From Erinaceus europaeus (taxonomy: Eukaryota > Chordata > Mammalia > Eulipotyphla > Erinaceidae): a stretch of 64,000 bases of DNA. The DNA is taken from assembly GCF_950295315.1 (NCBI RefSeq), contig NC_080164.1:109574447-109638446 (forward strand). Reading direction: 5' to 3'. Under the pieces are notes generated by a model. It was not told the origin of the DNA. It made no database searches and was given only the letters and a program-made list of their open reading frames with translations. The number at the start of each line of letters is the position of its first letter. Position 1 is the stretch's first letter. Shown here piece after piece: positions 53,641 to 64,000 of the stretch. The position numbers and the translations under genes were made by a program.

Positions 53641-53776
53641 AAAATAAAAAGAAATAAGAGTCAAACCAATAAATTAAAATGAATGATCTCTTACCAAAAA
53701 TACCAAATATGGCAGCTAATGACTTGGTCTTCTTCCAATCCACTACTCTCTTTCTTGGTAGAAAGAAGGTTAGAGG

Positions 53777-54020
53777 GCTGGGTAATGGTACACCCACCCA
53801 GTTGAGTGCACATGTTACAATGTGAAAGGACCCATGTTCAAGTCCCTATTCCCCTCCTGCAGGGAGGAAGCTTCACAGGTAGTGAAGCAGGGCTACAGAT
53901 TCACAAGTGGTAAAGCAGGGCTGCAGGTCTCCCTGCATTTCTCTCTCCCTCTCAATCCCCCCCTTCTTTCTTGATTTGTCTCTGTGTTTAGCAAATAAAT
54001 AAATAAATAAATAAATAAAT
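53777..54020 (+). mobile_element. ERI-type SINE B with internal tandem duplication
   Basis: GGGTAATGGTACACCCACCC head, B box GTTCAAGTCCC. The hairpin block occurs twice: 53871-53898 and 53899-53926, 28 bp each with four differences. Then CT body and (AAAT)n. Confidence 0.88.
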
Positions 54021-54061
54021 TTTTTAAAGAAAGAAAATTAGTTAACATAATATTGGCACAC

Positions 54062-54088
54062 TGTATATATATATATATATATATATAT
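54062..54088. repeat. (TA)n microsatellite
   Basis: About 13 TA units adjoining the L1 3' end. Confidence 0.93.
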
Positions 54089-54089
54089 T

Positions 54090-54305
54090 CTTTTATTATT
54101 ATTTCTTTATTGGGGGATTAATGTTTTACAGCCAACAGTAAATACAATAGTTTGTACATGCATAACATTTCTCATTTTTCCACACAACAGTACAACCCCC
54201 ACTAAGTTCTCTGCCATTCTGTTCCAGGACCTGAACTCCCCACCACACACACACACTCCAGAGACTTTTACTTTGGTGCAATAAATCAATACCCTATATA
54301 TATCT
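54090..54305 (-). mobile_element. L1 3' UTR
   Basis: CTTTATTGGGGGATTAATG, ACAGTAAATACAATAGTTTG, CATAACATTTCTC, CCCCCACTAAGTTCTC and GACTTTTACTTTGGTGC, the reversed L1 3' UTR. Confidence 0.9.
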
Positions 54306-54994
54306 TCTAAATCAAAGACAAAGAGCCCAGAAAGGCCAACACAGACCAGCAGTGAAAATGAAAATATATAATCCTTGAAAAGATACCTCAGTAAAGAAGG
54401 AGAAAATGACAAATGTGCACCATATTGAATTTGGAAACTGATGCATAGGATTTGGGCATCCTATCACAAGAAGAAACTCTTAACATAAGACAGTTCACAG
54501 CACCTCAGAAAAGCAGCCAGAGTACATTCTCTCCCAGAAAAATTTATGTATAGAAGAGCTGAAATCAGGCCTTTCACAGAGAACTTGAAAAAACTATAAG
54601 GAAAAAGTAACTGATTTCAGAAACTGTAGGAAAGGAAGATCAAATGGAATTAACCTAATATTTCAGGAAAAAAAATACACATAATTCTAATTATCAATTT
54701 CTGCCTGCAAAGGAAGATGAAATAGCAAATGGCTATGTAATGATCCCATATTAAAGAGAATAAGACAGTTTTCTCTCAAAGAAGCAACCTTTGGTCCTCA
54801 GGGGGATTTGACCTCATGAATTCATTATTAAAATGTGTCTGTGCTCTCTTTGCTGGTAATGGGGACTCTGATGTTTAAGATCTATCCTCTCCCCAGAACT
54901 GACTACTCCCAGAACTATTTCCCCTCTCTTTACAGAGAAACTCTTTATCTATAGCTGAAACTTGGGTAATAAAACCTCATATGTATTTGTACAT

Positions 54995-55025
<31 letters not shown>

Positions 55026-55700
55026 GCTTCCTGAAGAAGGAGAGAAGATAGCCAGCTAGTTCATTCAATAAATTCCTTCAGTTCTTGCATACCCATTCAG
55101 GCATTTCCTTATTTACCCACTGCCAGTTATATCGGATGCAGTGGAATGAATCAAGACATCTTTGTTTTTCAGCTATCAAATTACAGGAAGTCATTGATTT
55201 ATCTTGATTTGACTGAGTGATATCCACCCCCCCCACACACACACACAAGTTAACCCAAGAAGACCATCTTTCCATTGACTTTCTAGCTCACGAAGACAAT
55301 TTATGGTGATTCATAATGGAAAGCATCAATAAAGGCTCATGAATCACTTGACAAAATATTTTTTAAAGTGAAATTATTTTCACTTATGTATTCTCTGAGA
55401 GCTCTTTCATAGTTGAACGCTATTCATGGGATTCATATGCAAGGTGAATTTTTATATAGATCTTGACTTCATTAATTAATCAAAAAGCAACTAAAAAAAC
55501 AACCAGCTGATACAAAAGAACAAGTCATTGGAAATTGCTGCAAAAAAATGACACCCACTACATTTTAAAATAAATTTGTAAGTAGGTGATTTAGATGAAC
55601 TATAATCACTCTGCTTCCACGATTACCACTTTGGAAATATCCCAACAAATGGGAACGAAAGCATTAAAAAAAGCATTAAAAACCCACAGTCATCTGCAAG
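54306..55700. other. Long single-copy spacer
   Basis: About 1.4 kb with only (CA)n at 54999-55024 and 55237-55249 and a C8 run at 55227. Two ORFs of 65-101 codons overlap it without family resemblance. No gene called. Confidence 0.45.
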
Positions 55701-55701
55701 A

Positions 55702-55850
55702 AGTTTCATATATATATATATATATGAAACTATACATATATTATTAATATATATTATATATTATTAATATATATGATATATGATATATATTACAACTATA
55801 TGAATATATATATATACACACACACATATATATATAATACAACTATATGA

Positions 55851-55888
<38 letters not shown>
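55702..55888. repeat. TA/CA compound microsatellite with palindrome
   Basis: A perfect 30-bp palindrome (AGTTTC, then AT repeats, then GAAACT) at 55702-55731. TATTAATATATA variants and two (TA)n(CA)n blocks, each starting ACAACTATATGAAT, follow. Confidence 0.95.
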
Positions 55889-55889
<1 letters not shown>

Positions 55890-55891
<2 letters not shown>

Positions 55892-56448
55892 GTCATGTTT
55901 ATTTTGGAAGAAAAGAAAAGCAAGTTGAACTCAGGATATGTCAGAAGACCACTACTTCATTTAATCAGAGAAAAGCACATTTAGATCTCTGTACATTTTA
56001 ATGTAGGAACACCATACTTGAAAATGTAGTGTATGAATGATTACACAGAATTTTAGTGGATTTTCACATTTGCAATATAATGTTAATTATTTCAAATGTA
56101 GGAATTTTTTACATGAATTTCCCCTGCTATTTTTGAATACCTTTTGAGAGATTACTTAATGTAAAAAACTGAAGTTGTGTGAACTTCTCACTATAGACAT
56201 TTGAGTTCTTTGAGAAAAAGAGTTAATCTTTTATAAAGATAGTATCATCTTTATTTAGGTTACAAATAAAGCTCTAAATCATACTTTGGCTCATATCTAG
56301 TAGTTTTGTGAAAATTAAAATCTTTTCCATGTTTTGTTATTTTCCATTTGGCTAAAATCATAAAATTCCTTATATTTTTACTTCGATTTTATGGAACCCA
56401 GAGCCTCACAAATGTAAGATTTAACCCCTCCCTGGAATAATCCTTATT
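55890..56448. other. AT-rich single-copy spacer
   Basis: Nothing recognised. Confidence 0.4.
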
Positions 56449-56449
56449 T

Positions 56450-56620
56450 GCATACAGAAACAAAAGAGAAAGAGAAGAGAGAGTGAAAGAGACAGACAGT
56501 GAGGGGTATCATACTATTAGATCTTCCTCCAATGTCATAGTACCTCTCATGTGGTACCAGGGTTAGAATCTGGGCTAAGTACAAGTGCTACCTATTGAGA
56601 TATCTCTCAAGTCTCCCTAA
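56450..56620 (-). mobile_element. Diverged type F SINE
   Basis: GAAAGAGACAGACAGTGAGG, TTAGATCTTCCTCCAATG, CCAGGGTTAGAATCTGGGC, GCTACCTATTGAGATATCTC. Confidence 0.5.
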
Positions 56621-56687
56621 CTTCCAGAACACAATGTACTTCCATACTGCACTTCTACTTCTTTCTCTCTTTGCTTTAGTTACAGAT

Positions 56688-56837
56688 CTTCAAGCGGCTA
56701 CAGACAGACTATGACCCACATAGTCAATGACTGCCACCTCTCCAGATTCAAAGGAGGTCTCGAAACTTTACATCAGGCTCAACCTGACGCTGTTAACTGG
56801 CTACGGAAGAAGGGCAAACGCTAGAAGAAGAAGAAGA
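56688..56837 (+). mobile_element. RTE-clade LINE, 3' tip with GAA tail
   Basis: In frame from about 56690 it reads GYRQTMTHIVNDCHLSRF, then GGLETLHQAQPDAVNWL and a KKGKR end with TAG at 56822-56824. The HIV.DC block followed by GGL..LH.A...AV.WL is the pattern I recall at the C-terminus of RTE/BovB-type ORF2 proteins. (GAA)n follows at once. It shares about 80 bp with the 29.8-kb copy almost identically but keeps some 45 bp more on the 5' side. Only the tip remains: no reverse transcriptase or endonuclease. Confidence 0.75.
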
Positions 56838-56839
56838 TC

Positions 56840-57240
56840 TACAAGAAAGCATTCTGTGTTCACCAACCAATGCTTTTGTCAGAGTTTCTCAACAACCACA
56901 ATGTTGTATAAAAATCAAGATGAACCATCATTCTCTAGTAATTCTTCTATTCTCTAAGTACTTTCAGTTTTAAAACCATTTTTTAATTGGCTTGACACCT
57001 GGAAGGCAGGCTGGCTCACACAATCTTTGCTTATGTGTTTGTGAAAATAGGTTTTCGGTGTTGTTTTGTTTTGTGAATTGTCTTGGAGAAGTTTGCTGTT
57101 CAGTTTTTTAACATCACATGGTGATTTTAACCTGGAAGCCCCAAAGAGTTGAATTTTGATTCAGAACATTTCATCACTTCCAAAATCTTTGTTCTCATGT
57201 AGGTAAGTGATTTTAATAGTTATTTTAAAGTCCTGGGGTT
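56840..57240. other. Single-copy spacer
   Basis: Nothing recognised. Confidence 0.4.
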
Positions 57241-57241
57241 C

Positions 57242-57306
57242 TTGTTGTTGTTGTTGTTGTTGTTGCTGCTGCTGGTGGTGGTGGTAGTGGTGGTGGTGGT
57301 GGTGGT

Positions 57307-57352
<46 letters not shown>
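57242..57352. repeat. (GTT)n(GCT)n(GGT)n(GT)n compound microsatellite
   Basis: Seven GTT, three GCT, about ten GGT (with variants) and about 22 GT units in succession. Confidence 0.96.
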
Positions 57353-57355
<3 letters not shown>

Positions 57356-57479
57356 TAAGTGAGAATAAAATAAGGTTTTTAATCAGTTTTTTTTAAATAT
57401 AAGCAGTATCTCCCTGTTTTATTAGGTCTGAATAGGTACTGCCTATGATGTTCTGTTCATATTAAAGGTTTACGTTTTC

Positions 57480-57705
57480 TTTTTAAATTTTGCTATTATC
57501 TTTATTTTTTTGGATAGAAATAGCTGGAAATCAAGAGGAAAAACAGATGATAGAGATGGAGAGAGACAGAGAGACACTTGCAGGACTGCTTCACCACTCT
57601 CAAAGCTCTCCCTCCCCCCCACATGTGGGGAGCAGGGGCTTGAACCCAGGTCCTTGTGCATTGTAACATGTGTGCTCAAACAACTGCACCAACACCAGGC
57701 TTCAA
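57480..57705 (-). mobile_element. ERI-type SINE B
   Basis: TTATCTTTATTTTTTTGGAT, CACTTGCAGGACTGCTTCAC, CTTGAACCCAGGTCC, CACCAACACCAGGC; C8 run in the middle. Confidence 0.87.
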
Positions 57706-57771
57706 AGGTTTATTTTTCTTTAAAAAAAAAAAAAAAAAAAGATGAGCTAGCTTGCAAGCCAGGATTCTCTC

Positions 57772-58135
57772 TAGGCCACCAGGTTCCAGATACTAGCATG
57801 ATGCTGATCAGACTTCCCTGGACAGTTAACCCCACCAATGTGTCCTGGAGCTCTGCTTCCCCAAAGCCCCACCCTACTAGGGATAGAGAAAGACAGGCTG
57901 AGAGTATGGATCGACCAGTCAATGCCCATGTTCAGTGGGGAAACAATTACAGAAGCCAGACCTCCCACCTTCTGCATACCACAAAGACCTTGGGTCCATA
58001 CTCCAAGTTGGATAAAAAATAGGAAAGCTGTCAGGGGAGGGGATGGGATACAGACATCTGGTGGTGGGAACTGTGTGGAGTTGTACCCCTCTTATCCTAT
58101 GGTTTTGTCAATGTTTACTTTTTATAAATTAAAAA
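57772..58135 (+). mobile_element. Family R copy 12, 5'-truncated
   Basis: From GGCCACCAGGTTCCAGATAC to TTTTTATAAATTAAAAAAA. Close to copies 6 and 7. Confidence 0.78.
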
Positions 58136-58214
58136 AAAAAGAAAAAGAGAAAACACAGAATGAATTTTTCTAAAAGGAGCAGTAGCTGGTAGAAGGGCAA
58201 AGAGAATTTTAATG

Positions 58215-58337
58215 GGTTGAGGGTAGATAGCATAATGGTTATGCAAAGAGATTCTCATGCCTGAGACTGAACTTCCAGGTTCAGTCTCCCACACCATCAT
58301 AAAGCAGAGCTGAGCAGTGCTCTGGTAAAAATAAATA
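58215..58337 (+). mobile_element. Type C SINE with TSD
   Basis: TAGATAGCATAATGGTTATG head, GGTTCAGTCTCC B box, CATAAAGCAGAGCTGAGCAG, and a minimal AAAAATAAATA end without CT body. A 14-bp duplication AGAGAATTTTAATG flanks it (58201-58214, 58338-58351). Confidence 0.93.
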
Positions 58338-58591
58338 AGAGAATTTTAATGAAAGCCCATGCTTCTTGAGATATTCCCTGGGGATGGGGGGTTGTCTTTA
58401 TGCTTTTCTGCCTCCTCTAGTGTCTGAGCGCCTTTCCAGTTTGGCTGGAACTCAGATCTGGACACTATGCAAGGCAATGTCTGTTCCCCATCTGGTAATC
58501 TCATTCTCCGGTCTGGGAGCAACTTTATTTTTAACACCACAGGATTTTTCTACTGGGTTTTATTGCGGGGATGATATCTAAGAAGATACAT

Positions 58592-58872
58592 GGTGGAGCC
58601 AAGCAGTGGTGTACCCAGGACAGTACACATGTTACCATGCACAAAATGACCTGATTCCCAGCCCCTGCTCCCCACCTGCAGGGTGTAAAGCTTCATGAAC
58701 AGTGGAGCAGGGCTTCAGGTGTCTCTCTTTGTCTCCCTCTCTAGTTCTGTCTCTATAGAAAAGAAAGAAAAAGAAGAAATAGGAAAATAAGGAAAATGGC
58801 CATTGGGAGTTGTGCAGGCACCAAGACCAAGCAATAACTTTGGTGGGAAAAAAAAAAAAAAGAGAGAGAGAG
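58592..58872 (+). mobile_element. ERI-type SINE, long form
   Basis: GAGCCAAGCAGTGGTGTACC head, AGCTTCATGAACAGTGGAGC, CT body, then a shortened long-form block and A13 followed by (GA)n. Confidence 0.85.
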
Positions 58873-58984
58873 ACTGAATGGAATGCAGTTATAACTATTT
58901 CAACATCCAGTGTAAGAGCAAACCCCATTAACCTAGGAAGAATGTATGAACAGATTAAGAATGAAAGAAGGCTAAGCCATCTGT

Positions 58985-59145
58985 TATTTCACAGTATACA
59001 TATACCAGAATCCAATTCTTCCTTGTTTGGTGGACACTGAATTCTTTTCAGTTCTACTCTTGGTTACTGTGAACAGTGCTGCCATACAACACATGAATGA
59101 GCATATAGACAGATATCTGATTTCAATTCTAACAGTTCTCCTTTT
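58985..59145 (-). mobile_element. Ancient L1 3' end
   Basis: CAGTATACATATACCAGAAT, TTTGGTGGACACTGAATTC and TTACTGTGAACAGTGCTGCC match the L1 region seen at 60590-60680 but with many differences, as expected of an old mammalian L1M-type copy. Confidence 0.65.
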
Positions 59146-59427
59146 ACCTGAGTGCCATGATGAGGTATTCAAGAGTCTTGATAAAGAAAATGTGAACTAA
59201 TTTACACATTTAAAAGACTATGCTTGCTGTTGTTAAAAGGTCAAAATATGAACATCACAGACTTAGATGTAACAATATCAACCTAAGTAAGCTATCATAG
59301 GAACCTGGACAAGGACAGTAGCAGGACGCAGTGTGAAAAAGGAAGGGATTTGGCATGTGTTTTGAAGGGCAACATAGCAACATGTACTTAATGGATAAGC
59401 AAAAGGGACAGAGAAACTGATTTTCAT

Positions 59428-59560
59428 GAATTATGGCCTGGAAGGTGGTAAAGTGGATAAAGTGCTGGACTTCCAAGCATGAAGTCCCAAGTTAAACTCC
59501 CAGCATCATATGTGTTCCCTCACCCACCCTTCCTCCCATACATATGTATTTAATATTATT
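59428..59560 (+). mobile_element. Type D SINE
   Basis: GGTGGTAAAGTGGATAAAGTG head, CCAAGCATGAAGTCCCAAG, weak B box, ATCATATGTGTTCCC. Confidence 0.8.
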
Positions 59561-59579
59561 TACCTACTCACTGTATGCT

Positions 59580-59728
59580 CTTTTTTATTAATTATTAGTT
59601 AATTAATTAATTAATTATTAGATAAAGACAGAAATTGAGAGAGGATGGGGAGACAAAGAGGGAGAGAGACAGAGAGACACCTGCAGCTCTACTTTATTAT
59701 TTGCGAAGCTTTCCCCCTACAGGTTCTA
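59580..59728 (-). mobile_element. ERI-type SINE B, head lost
   Basis: (TTAA)n tail, GACACCTGCAGCTCTACTTTA, GCGAAGCTTTCCCCCTACAGG, then cut off. Confidence 0.82.
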
Positions 59729-59786
59729 GCATATACTATAACTTTGCTATGTGATCATTCATTTCAGTATGACTAATATTTATACA

Positions 59787-59816
59787 TGTACACACACACA
59801 CACACACACACACACA
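59787..59816. repeat. (CA)n microsatellite
   Basis: About 14 CA units. Confidence 0.95.
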
Positions 59817-59984
59817 AGCTCTATTGCATCCTTGGTTCTTTATCTTTTCCATCATTATATTTCTATCAAGTATTAAGATGTGAGCTCATGTGCTGAAACT
59901 AGGCCTACATTAGATTTATAAACTAAGAAAGCTCAATTAATACCCTTGAATGTTTGCACATTATATTTTCATTTTCATTTAATT

Positions 59985-60110
59985 TTATTTTGATATGAGA
60001 AAAAGACCAGAATGATGTATTGTCATACGCAGTGCCTGGAATTGAACACAGGGCATCACATACCCAGGTATGAGCTCTAACACAGAGCCACCCTCAGGAT
60101 TAAACTTTTA
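59985..60110 (-). mobile_element. Diverged type C/D SINE
   Basis: AGACCAGAATGATGTATTG, GGAATTGAACACAGGGC (B-box complement) and GAGCTCTAACACAGAGCCACC. Confidence 0.6.
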
Positions 60111-60119
60111 AAAGTGGTG

Positions 60120-60132
60120 TTTTTTTTAATAT

Positions 60133-60163
<31 letters not shown>

Positions 60164-60205
60164 TTTTTGTTGCCCTTGTTTCTTGTTTTTTTCTTTTTTG
60201 CTTAT
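60120..60205 (-). mobile_element. ERI-type SINE A, 3' end, cut by L1
   Basis: (TTTA)n tail and TTTTGTTGCCCTTGTTTCTT are the reversed 3' end of a type A SINE. It stops where the L1 begins, so the L1 probably inserted into it; the other half would lie beyond the right edge. Confidence 0.7.
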
Positions 60206-60208
60206 GTA

Positions 60209-63200
60209 TTTTTTTTAATTGGGGAGTTAATTTTTTACATTCAACAGTAAATACAATAGTTTGTACAAGCATAACATTCCCCAGTTTCCCATATAACAAT
60301 ATAACCCCCACTAGGTCCTCTGAATCCTTCTTGGATCTGTATTCTTCCAAACCACCCACCCCCACCCCAGAGTCTTTTACTTTAGTGTGATACACCAATT
60401 CCATTTCAGGTTCTACTTGTGTTTTCTGATCTTGTTTTTCAGCTTCGGCCTGAGAGTGAGATCATCCCATATTCATTCTTCTGTTTCTGACATTTCACTC
60501 AACATGATTTTTTCAAGGTCTATCCAAGATCAGCTGAAAATGGTGAAGTCACCATTTTTTATAGCTGAGTAGTATTCCATTGTGTATATATACCACAACT
60601 TGCTCAGCCACTCATCTGTTGTTGGACACCTGGGTTGCTTCCAGGTTTTGGCTATTACAAATTGTGCTGCTAAGAACATATGTGTGCACAGATCTTTTTG
60701 TATGGATATGTTGGGTTCCTTGGATATATCCCAAGGAGAGGAATTACAGGATCATAGGGTAGGTCCATTTCTAGCCTTCTGAGAGTTCTCCAGACTGTTC
60801 TCCACAGACAACAATTGACATTCCCACCAGCAGTGGAGGAGGGTTCCTTTGACCCCACACCCTCTCCAGCATTTGCTGCTGTTACCTTTTCTGATATATG
60901 ACATTCTCACAGGAGTGAAGTGGTAACTCATTGTTTGTATTTCTCTGAGAATCAGAGACTCGGAGCATTTTTTCATGTGTTTCTCGGCCTTTTGGAACTC
61001 TTCTGTGGTGAATATGTCCTCCCCCCATTTTAAGTTGGGGTTATTTGTTGTCTTGTTGAGTTTGGCAAGCTCTTTATATATTCTGGTTATTAAACTCTTG
61101 TCTGATGTATGGCATGTAAAGATCTTCTCCCATTCTGTGAGGGTAGTGGTTTCTTTCACTGTGAAGAAGCTTTTTAATTTGATGTAGTCCCATAGGTTTG
61201 TACTTGCCTTAGTCTTCTTTGTAATTGGATTTGTTTCATTGAAGATGTCTTTGAAATTTATGCAGAAAAGAGTTCTGCCAATATTTTCCTCTAAGTATCT
61301 GATAGTTTCTAGTCTAACTTCCAAGTCCTTGATCCACTTGGAATTTACTTTTGTATTTGGGAAATACAGTGGTTCAGTTTCATTCTTCTGCATGTTTCAA
61401 CCCATTGTTTCCAACACCATTTGTTGAAGAGACTCTGATTTCCCCATTGAATAGTCTGGGCACTTTTGTCAAAGACTAGATGTCCATAGGTCTGGGGGCT
61501 CACTTCTGGGCTCTCAATTCTATTCCACTGGTCAGTGTGTCTGTTCATGTTCCAGTAGCAAGCAGTTTTGATGAGAAAGGCCCCATAATACAATTTGAGA
61601 TCTGGGAGTGTGATGCCTCTGGTTCTGTTCTTTTTTCTCAAGATTCTTTTGGCAATTCTAGGTCTTTTCTGGTTCCAGATAAACATTTGTAGCATTTGTT
61701 TTATTCTCCTAAAAAATGTGCTTGGGATCTTGATGGGGATAGTATTAAATTTGTAGATGGCTCTGCGTAGTATATTCATTTTGATGATGTTAATTCTACC
61801 AACCCATGAACATGGAATATCTTTCCACTTCTTTGTGTCTTTTTCAATTTCCTTGAGTAGTGACTCATAATTTTCAGTATATAAGTCTTTCCCTTCTTCG
61901 GTTAGGTTTACTCCTAGATATTTTATGTTTTATGTTTTAGTTGCTATAGTAAAAGGAATTGATTTCTTCTAGCTTAGTGTTTGCATAGAGGAATGCCACT
62001 GACTTTTGAATGTTAATTTTGTAGCCTGACACCTTACTGTATTTCCTGATGATTTCCAAAAGCTTCTTGCTGGATTCCTTAGGTTTTTCTGTGTATACTA
62101 TCATGTCATCTGCAAATAAGGAGAGTTTGACTTCTTCTCTTCCAATCTGTATCCCTTTAATTCCTTGTTCCTGCCTGATTGCTATGGCAAGAACTTACAA
62201 CACTATGTTGAATAGTAATGGTGATAGTGGGCAGCCCTGTCTAGTACCTGATTTGAGTGGAAGTGCTTCCAGTTTTTCACCATTGAGTATGATGTTGGCT
62301 GTAGGTTTGCTATATATAGACTCCACTGTTTGAGGAATTTTCCATCTATTCCCTTTATTGTAGTGTTTTGATCATAAAGGGATGTTGTATTTTGTCAAAG
62401 GCTTTCTCTGCATCTATTGATATGACCATGTGTTTTTTGGTCTTGCTTTTGTTGATGTGGTGGATCACATTGATTGATTTATGTATATTAAATCAACCTT
62501 GCATGCCTGGGATAATCCCCATTTGGTCATGATGAACAATCTTTTTAATAGACTGTTGTATCTGGTTGGCTAGAATTTTGTTCAGTATTTTAGCATCTAT
62601 GTTCATCAGAGATATTGGTCTGTAGTTTTCATTTTTGGTTGTATCACTGTCTGCTTTTGGTATCAGAGTGATGTTGGCCTCATAGAAGCTGGCAGGGAGT
62701 ATTCCAGTGTCTTCAGTCTTCTGGAAGACTTTTAAAAGTAGAGGTATTAGTTCTTCTTTGAAAGTTTTGTAGAATTCATTTGTAAAACCATCTGGTCCAG
62801 GACTTTTATTTTTGGGGAAATTTTTGATAACTGTTTCAATTTCATTAGCTGTGATGGACCTGTTCATGTTATCCACTTCCTCTTTACTTAGTTTTGGAGG
62901 TTGGTAGGTATCTAGGAAATCGGCCATTTCTTCCAGGTTCTCTAGCTTGGTGGCATATAGTTGTTCATGGAAGCCTCGCATGATATGTTGAATTTCTGCA
63001 GTGTCTGTTGTGATATCTCCTCTTTCATTTACTATCCGATTTATTTGGGTCTTCTCCCTCTTTTGTTTTGTGAGTCTGGCTAACGGTTTGTCAATTTTGT
63101 TCACTCTTTCAAAGAACCAACATTTACTTTCATTGATCTTTTGTATGGTTTTCTTATTCTCAATGTTATTGATTTCTGCCCTAACTTTAGTGATTTCTGT

Positions 63201-64000
63201 CCTTCTGGTTGCTTTAGGGTTCCTTTGTTCTTCTTCTTCTAGGTCTTTAATATGTGCAATCAGGCTATTTGTGTTTTTTCTTGTTTCCTAATGTGTGCTT
63301 GTATAGCTATGAACTTCCCTCTCAGTACTGCCTTAGCTGTGTCCCAAATATTTTGATAGCTTGTGCCTTCATTTTCAACCAAGTCTTGAAACATTGTGAT
63401 TTCTTCCTTGATTTCCTCTTTGACCCAGAGGTTGTTAAGAAGTGTACTGTTGAGCTTCCACATTTTGGGACTATTACTAATCTTTTGTCGATTGTTAAGT
63501 GTTAGTTTAATTCCACTGTGGTCTGAGAAGATGCTTGGGATGATTTCGATGCTCTTGAATTGGCTGATGTTGTCTTTGTGGCCTAACATATGGTCTATCC
63601 TTGAGAATGACCCATGTGGATTTGAGTAAAATGTGTATTCCAGTTTCTTGGGATGAATGAAAATGTCTAGTAGTTCTAGTTTATCTATCTCTTCATTTAG
63701 CTCCCTTATGTCTTTATTGATTTTCTGCCTAGATGACCTGTCAAGTTGAGAGAGTGGGGTGTTGAAGTCCCCTACTATGACTGTGTTGCTTTTAATATAT
63801 TGCCTTAGCTCTTTCAGTAGACGTTTGATGTATTTAGATGGCTTCTCATTGGGTGCATAGATACTAATAATTGTTAAGTCCTCTTGATTGACTGATACTC
63901 TGAGCATTAAGTAGTGTCCATTCCTATCTTTTTTAATGTTACCTATTTTAAAGTCTATCGGGTCAAATATGAGAATTGCTGTTCCTGTCCTTTTTTGTGG
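60209..64000 (-). mobile_element. L1 element, at least 3.8 kb, right edge cut by window
   Basis: Minus-strand L1 with 3' UTR (60209-60660), then the body of ORF2 to beyond 64000. It is the longest L1 in the window and was used here to align the other fragments. The 3' end is an A-rich run after ATTAACTCCCCAATT. Multiple stops and frameshifts show it is inactive. Divergence from the other copies suggests moderate age. Confidence 0.96.
60660..64000 (-). pseudogene. L1 ORF2 (endonuclease-reverse transcriptase), disabled and partial
   Basis: ORF2p nicks target DNA and reverse-transcribes L1 RNA. In coding order: APE endonuclease (64000 to about 63450) with SIYAPNEKPSKYIK, GDFNTPLS, FSRIDHMLGHK and FSDHSGIKL; linker and RT start (63104-62493) with [15 protein letters not shown] and [18 protein letters not shown] core (62490-62000) with [34 protein letters not shown] and the FADD catalytic pair at 62116-62105; then RIKQMLQMFIWNQKRPRIAK (about 61700); and the WRGCG...LLHCWWEC end (about 60870). 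Breaks: frameshift near 63260, a stop after GIIPGMQG (62493), shifts near 62340 and 61850-61940, and a frameshift near 61390 and 60760. The first ~190 bp lie off the window. Confidence 0.93.

Noticed and set aside
57510..58022. 170-codon plus-strand open frame
   Set aside because: A composite of a reversed SINE, an A-run and a family R tail; no conserved protein.
1..64000. A novel multi-gene biological system
   Set aside because: No intact gene or operon-like cluster is present; the content is explained by retroposons, microsatellites and single-copy spacer.

Overview
This window looks like ordinary, gene-poor mammalian nuclear DNA. It is AT-rich, carries many microsatellites, and is crowded with SINE and LINE retroposons. 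The dominant SINE has a tRNA-like head (A box of the TAGCRCAGCGGG type, B box GGTTCGAGCCC), a CTTCAC/GTGAAG hairpin block, a pyrimidine-rich body and a CAACAA/ATAA tail. From memory this matches the tRNA-derived SINEs of hedgehogs (Erinaceidae). That species call is recollection, not a database result; the mammalian call is secure. I found no intact protein-coding gene, no functional tRNA or rRNA gene, no CRISPR array and no bacterial or viral operon. Nearly every long open frame is either a retroposon fragment or a translated microsatellite.

Layout. 1-9 kb: SINEs of several kinds, two copies of an unnamed ~1.2-kb A-tailed repeat (called family R here), and a scrambled L1 ORF2 fragment. 9-24 kb: SINEs, L1 3' ends, pentanucleotide tracts and single-copy spacers. 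24-29 kb: a near-full-length family R copy, then an L1 that keeps both ends but has lost most of ORF2. 29.6 kb: the 3' tip of an RTE-clade LINE with a ~230-bp GAA/GGA tail; a second, longer RTE 3' tip lies at 56.7 kb. 33.5 kb: a solo LTR of an endogenous retrovirus. 34-38 kb: AT-rich single-copy DNA that could hold conserved non-coding elements, with one exon-like open stretch at 34.84 kb. 39-59 kb: more family R, SINEs and L1 3' ends. 60.2-64 kb: the 3' part of a long, mutated L1 on the minus strand that runs off the right edge.

The elements are related by mechanism. L1 encodes the endonuclease and reverse transcriptase that copy itself. The SINEs and family R have the features expected of L1-driven insertion: A-rich 3' ends, 5' truncation, target-site duplications and one 5'-inverted copy. 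The RTE fragments belong to a different LINE clade with a GAA tail. The most notable items are family R (14 pieces, four sharing a 5' end, no coding capacity seen) and the two RTE 3' ends. Neither is a cellular system; both are genome-evolution observations.

SINE labels used below: A = ERI SINE with CAACAA/ATAA tail; B = shorter ERI SINE ending in ATCCAATAAATAA; long = ERI SINE with an extra ~70-nt 3' block (CAGTGGATTCATAG...CCCTGGAGGCAAA); C = SINE with head TAGCATAATGGTTATGC; D = SINE with head GTGGCACAGTGGATAAAGC; F = divergent SINE seen mainly on the minus strand with a CCTTCAGTG...GGCAGAGCAG core.
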